Shown piece after piece: positions 6,088-7,516 of a stretch of 7,516 bases of DNA. Under the pieces are notes generated by a model. It was not told where the DNA came from, did not search any database, and was given only the letters and a program-made list of their open reading frames with translations. Within the stretch, counting starts at the first letter, position 1, and every line of letters starts with the position of its first letter. Source of the stretch: Nitrospirota bacterium. Lineage in GTDB: Bacteria; Nitrospirota; Thermodesulfovibrionia; Thermodesulfovibrionales; UBA6898. A program made the position numbers and the translations under genes. The DNA lies in NCBI GenBank assembly GCA_029858145.1, contig JAOUFP010000131.1:1-7516 (forward strand), read 5' to 3'.

Positions 6088-6098
6088 GACAACCATTG

Positions 6099-6131
6099 AG
6101 CTTCTGACGGGAAGCAATTCCACCAGAAGCT
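6099..6131. terminator. Hairpin after the kinase gene, possible bidirectional terminator
   Basis: AGCTTCTG (6099-6106) pairs perfectly with CAGAAGCT (6124-6131). Inside, across a small internal loop, GGAA (6110-6113) pairs with TTCC (6118-6121) around a GCAA tetraloop of the stable GNRA type. It starts 12 bases after the kinase stop and would also lie just downstream of the doubtful minus-strand ORF at 6153-6422, the expected place for a shared terminator between convergent genes. Neither side has a T-run, so termination is not certain; it may instead protect the 3' end. Confidence 0.4.
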
Positions 6132-6152
6132 TAACATAAGTCCGACAGGCTC

Positions 6153-6422
6153 TTAGACCTTTGATCCCTGTTGACTCGGAGGTGCAACAAATACCCCGGC
6201 CTCTGCTCCCACTGCTCCACAAATAAGGAGATCGACTTCATCAGGATCCTTCAGGAGAAATTCTGAAAACAGGTTGTCGGCACGGTGAAGGATAAGCCGT
6301 GGAATGTGGTGATTAAGAAGCTTTAGGTTCTTTGCGCATTGCCCCTTGTAAGTCGCACTCCATATACTCCTAACGGTGCCGCGGAGTATAATTGATAGTT
6401 TCTGCAACGGCCTGCCGCTCAA
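6153..6422 (-). CDS. Doubtful small ORF, unknown (up to 89 aa), possibly a gene remnant
   Basis: The minus-strand frame begins with a TTG at 6422, lacks a convincing Shine-Dalgarno site and has no internal Met. The last 50 residues read like real protein: HHIPRLILHRADNLFSEFLL, then KDPDEVDLLICGAVGAEAG, then VFVAPPSQQGSKV. The first 35 are less convincing. I do not recognise a family. The ORF may be the decayed 3' end of a longer gene, since the promoter at 6487-6514 points away and no promoter for this strand is evident. Its 3' end faces the kinase gene across the hairpin at 6099-6131, which is consistent with convergent genes. Chance coding is a fair alternative. Confidence 0.22.
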   Translation of the reverse strand: MSGRPLQKLSIILRGTVRSIWSATYKGQCAKNLKLLNHHIPRLILHRADNLFSEFLLKDPDEVDLLICGAVGAEAGVFVAPPSQQGSKV

Positions 6423-6486
6423 TCTCTCTCTTACTCTAGAAACTCCCGTTCATTAACATAGTTTGTAGATTAGAAATAAGTTTAAA

Positions 6487-6514
6487 TTGACAGTTTCAAA
6501 TTCGCTGATAAGAT
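6487..6514 (+). promoter_or_regulatory. Strong sigma-70-type promoter with extended -10, upstream of the C39-like gene
   Basis: A perfect TTGACA (6487-6492) is followed after 16 bases by TAAGAT (6509-6514), which carries a TG extension (6506-6507) one base before the -10. An AT-rich stretch precedes the -35. This is the best promoter match in the window. Transcription would start near 6521, leaving a leader of about 170 bases before the ATG at 6693. Confidence 0.55.
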
Positions 6515-6605
6515 AAAACCATAAAGATAGTTAGGCATTCCTGACAAAGCTAAACGCACCGTGAGGGGCGGGCAACTGAGTATGGGGAAAGTCGAGGCGT
6601 ATCAT

Positions 6606-6657
6606 GACTAACATTACAAATGCGGTGTTATCCAGACGGACTAATATTACATTTCGG
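6606..6657 (+). repeat. Imperfect direct repeat in the leader of the C39-like gene
   Basis: GACTAACATTACAAATGCGG (6606-6625) recurs 33 bases later as GACTAATATTACATTTCGG (6639-6657), sharing GACTAA.ATTACA and, after one gap, T.CGG. The period is about three helical turns. The first copy's AATGC (6619-6623) could also pair with GCATT (6657-6661) in RNA. It could be a paired protein-binding site or part of a leader structure; no function is shown. Confidence 0.4.
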
Positions 6658-6692
6658 CATTGCAGTCGAAAAAAGTATACGATAAGTTCGTG

Positions 6693-7516
6693 ATGATAAA
6701 CACCGGACAAGTGCTCAACGGTCGCGAGTGGCTGGCGAACGGCACTGCTCTTTTAATCAGACTTTATTCACTCCATTTCACCATATTTCTTTCCCTTTTA
6801 TTTTTCGCATCTGTGGTATTCGGTGAGACGACACAGATCAAATCGGATCAACATCTGATATCGGGAGATTCCCCGAAGCAAGATGCGTTATCGCAGATGC
6901 GTGAAGCAGACGCGCTTCCTGCTCAAGTTCTTATCCCAGGCGTGCCATTTATCAGTTGGCAAGAGGCTGCACGGATTAAGTACCCCGATAAAAACATCGT
7001 CAACCCCTCTATTGTCGCAAGTTTTGGAATGGTCTTCAAGTTTTTGGGAAAAGACGAGAAACTTATCGAGTCGCGCGATTTTGCGAAATCAAGTGGCCTA
7101 CAAGTTGTGTCTGACAAGTCTTCTGGTAAATCCTGGACGATCAGAGATCTCAAGGCTTCTCTCGCCCAACGACATCCTGTGGTAGTCGCTCTTCCACTGA
7201 CCCCTATGGCTCATCCCCTTTACTTCACATTTGAGCTCTTTATTAAATTAGGACAAATTAAAGGCGTGGCACTCAACGATAAGGGCAGACCTCGCTCAAA
7301 CGCCCTGGGACGAATGATGTCATTGGAAGACTTAAAAAAAATAGCGGATCAAATTGAGATGAATCCTATCAGAGAAAGCGTTTTGATAGCGGGTCGAGTC
7401 GTGATCGGTTATAACGATGATAAGAAGGTTTTTATCGTTCATGACCCGACATTTGGCCCCGCTTTTGAATTCAGCTACGATGACTTTGACAAAATGTGGG
7501 AGGCTGCAGACAGAAA
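6693..7516 (+). CDS. Exported C39-like protein, 3'-partial, apparently lacking the catalytic Cys and His
   Basis: An open frame runs from 6693 to the right edge (274 codons, no stop). Residues 19-43 form a signal peptide or anchor (hydrophobic core LHFTIFLSLLFFASVVFG, 27-44), so the rest is probably periplasmic or extracellular. The domain is papain-like, of the C39_2 type: VPFISWQ (84-90), SFGMVFKFLG (110-119), HPVVVALPLT (161-170), LIAGRVVIGYNDD (231-243), FIVHDPTFGP (247-256), then FEFSYDDFDKMWE. In active relatives the helix begins C-G-P and a later strand starts with His (HYVVVVGYD). Here those positions read S106-I-V and A233, while the D of HDP (D251) stays. It is therefore probably non-catalytic, or the catalytic residues have moved. 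The start is uncertain: ATG 6693 is adjacent to GTG 6690, with TTG 6660 and GTG 6711 as alternatives, none with a good ribosome site. The frame is closed upstream by TAA at 6642. Confidence 0.8.
   Translation, partial: MINTGQVLNGREWLANGTALLIRLYSLHFTIFLSLLFFASVVFGETTQIKSDQHLISGDSPKQDALSQMREADALPAQVLIPGVPFISWQEAARIKYPDKNIVNPSIVASFGMVFKFLGKDEKLIESRDFAKSSGLQVVSDKSSGKSWTIRDLKASLAQRHPVVVALPLTPMAHPLYFTFELFIKLGQIKGVALNDKGRPRSNALGRMMSLEDLKKIADQIEMNPIRESVLIAGRVVIGYNDDKKVFIVHDPTFGPAFEFSYDDFDKMWEAADR

Noticed and set aside
3288..6542. Inverted repeat (ATGATTGCCTAACT at 3288-3301, AGTTAGGCATTCCT at 6529-6542, 12/14) flanking the kinase gene like transposon ends
   Set aside because: A rough estimate shows that dozens of 12/14 inverted pairs are expected by chance in 7.5 kb. 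There is no transposase, target duplication or extension of the match.
6536..6600. GACAAAGCTAAACGC and GGGGCGGGCAACTG suggesting a c-di-GMP (GEMM) riboswitch
   Set aside because: The order of elements, the GNRA-capped P1b helix and the second domain cannot be matched to the known consensus.

Overview
The window is a stretch of bacterial chromosome of moderate GC content. It has short intergenic gaps, good Shine-Dalgarno sites and no tRNA, rRNA, CRISPR array or intact insertion sequence that I can see. Protein flavour (a thioredoxin reductase with an N-terminal extension, a lone TfoX_N protein, a secreted protein with a Gly-Lys tail, a large membrane-anchored kinase-like protein) suggests an environmental anaerobe or microaerophile of the Nitrospirota/Desulfobacterota type. 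That placement is an impression, not a demonstration.

Layout. (1) 1-989: 3' part of a thioredoxin-reductase-type flavoprotein whose frame stays open to the left edge, so an N-terminal domain probably lies outside. (2) 1061-1886: a compact run of three small genes behind a TATAAT box: an unknown 59-aa protein, a 77-aa small conserved-looking protein and a TfoX N-terminal-domain protein. (3) 1887-2226: an intergenic stretch that appears to hold, on the minus strand, a short relic of the 3' end of gatB with its terminator, followed by a plus-strand promoter with a CRP-family site. (4) 2227-2568: a four-helix small membrane protein. (5) 2569-3247: a promoter, a structured leader of about 130 nt and a secreted protein ending in a Gly-Lys tail. 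(6) 3379-6087: a 902-aa protein with an N-terminal Hanks-type kinase fold, a long helical middle and a C-terminal membrane block. Its catalytic-loop Asp is replaced by Asn, so it looks like a pseudokinase. (7) 6088-6692: 605 bases with a hairpin, a doubtful minus-strand ORF, the best sigma-70-like promoter of the window and a 170-nt leader with a direct repeat. (8) 6693-7516: the 5' part of an exported C39-like protein that runs off the right edge and seems to lack both the catalytic Cys and the catalytic His.

How the genes work together. Only the 1120-1886 cluster has operon-like spacing. Each later gene seems to have its own promoter, so functional links among the GK-tail protein, the pseudokinase and the C39-like protein are speculative. 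The most interesting signals are the two consecutive degenerate-enzyme candidates (pseudokinase and pseudo-C39) and the apparently activator-dependent promoter of the small membrane protein.
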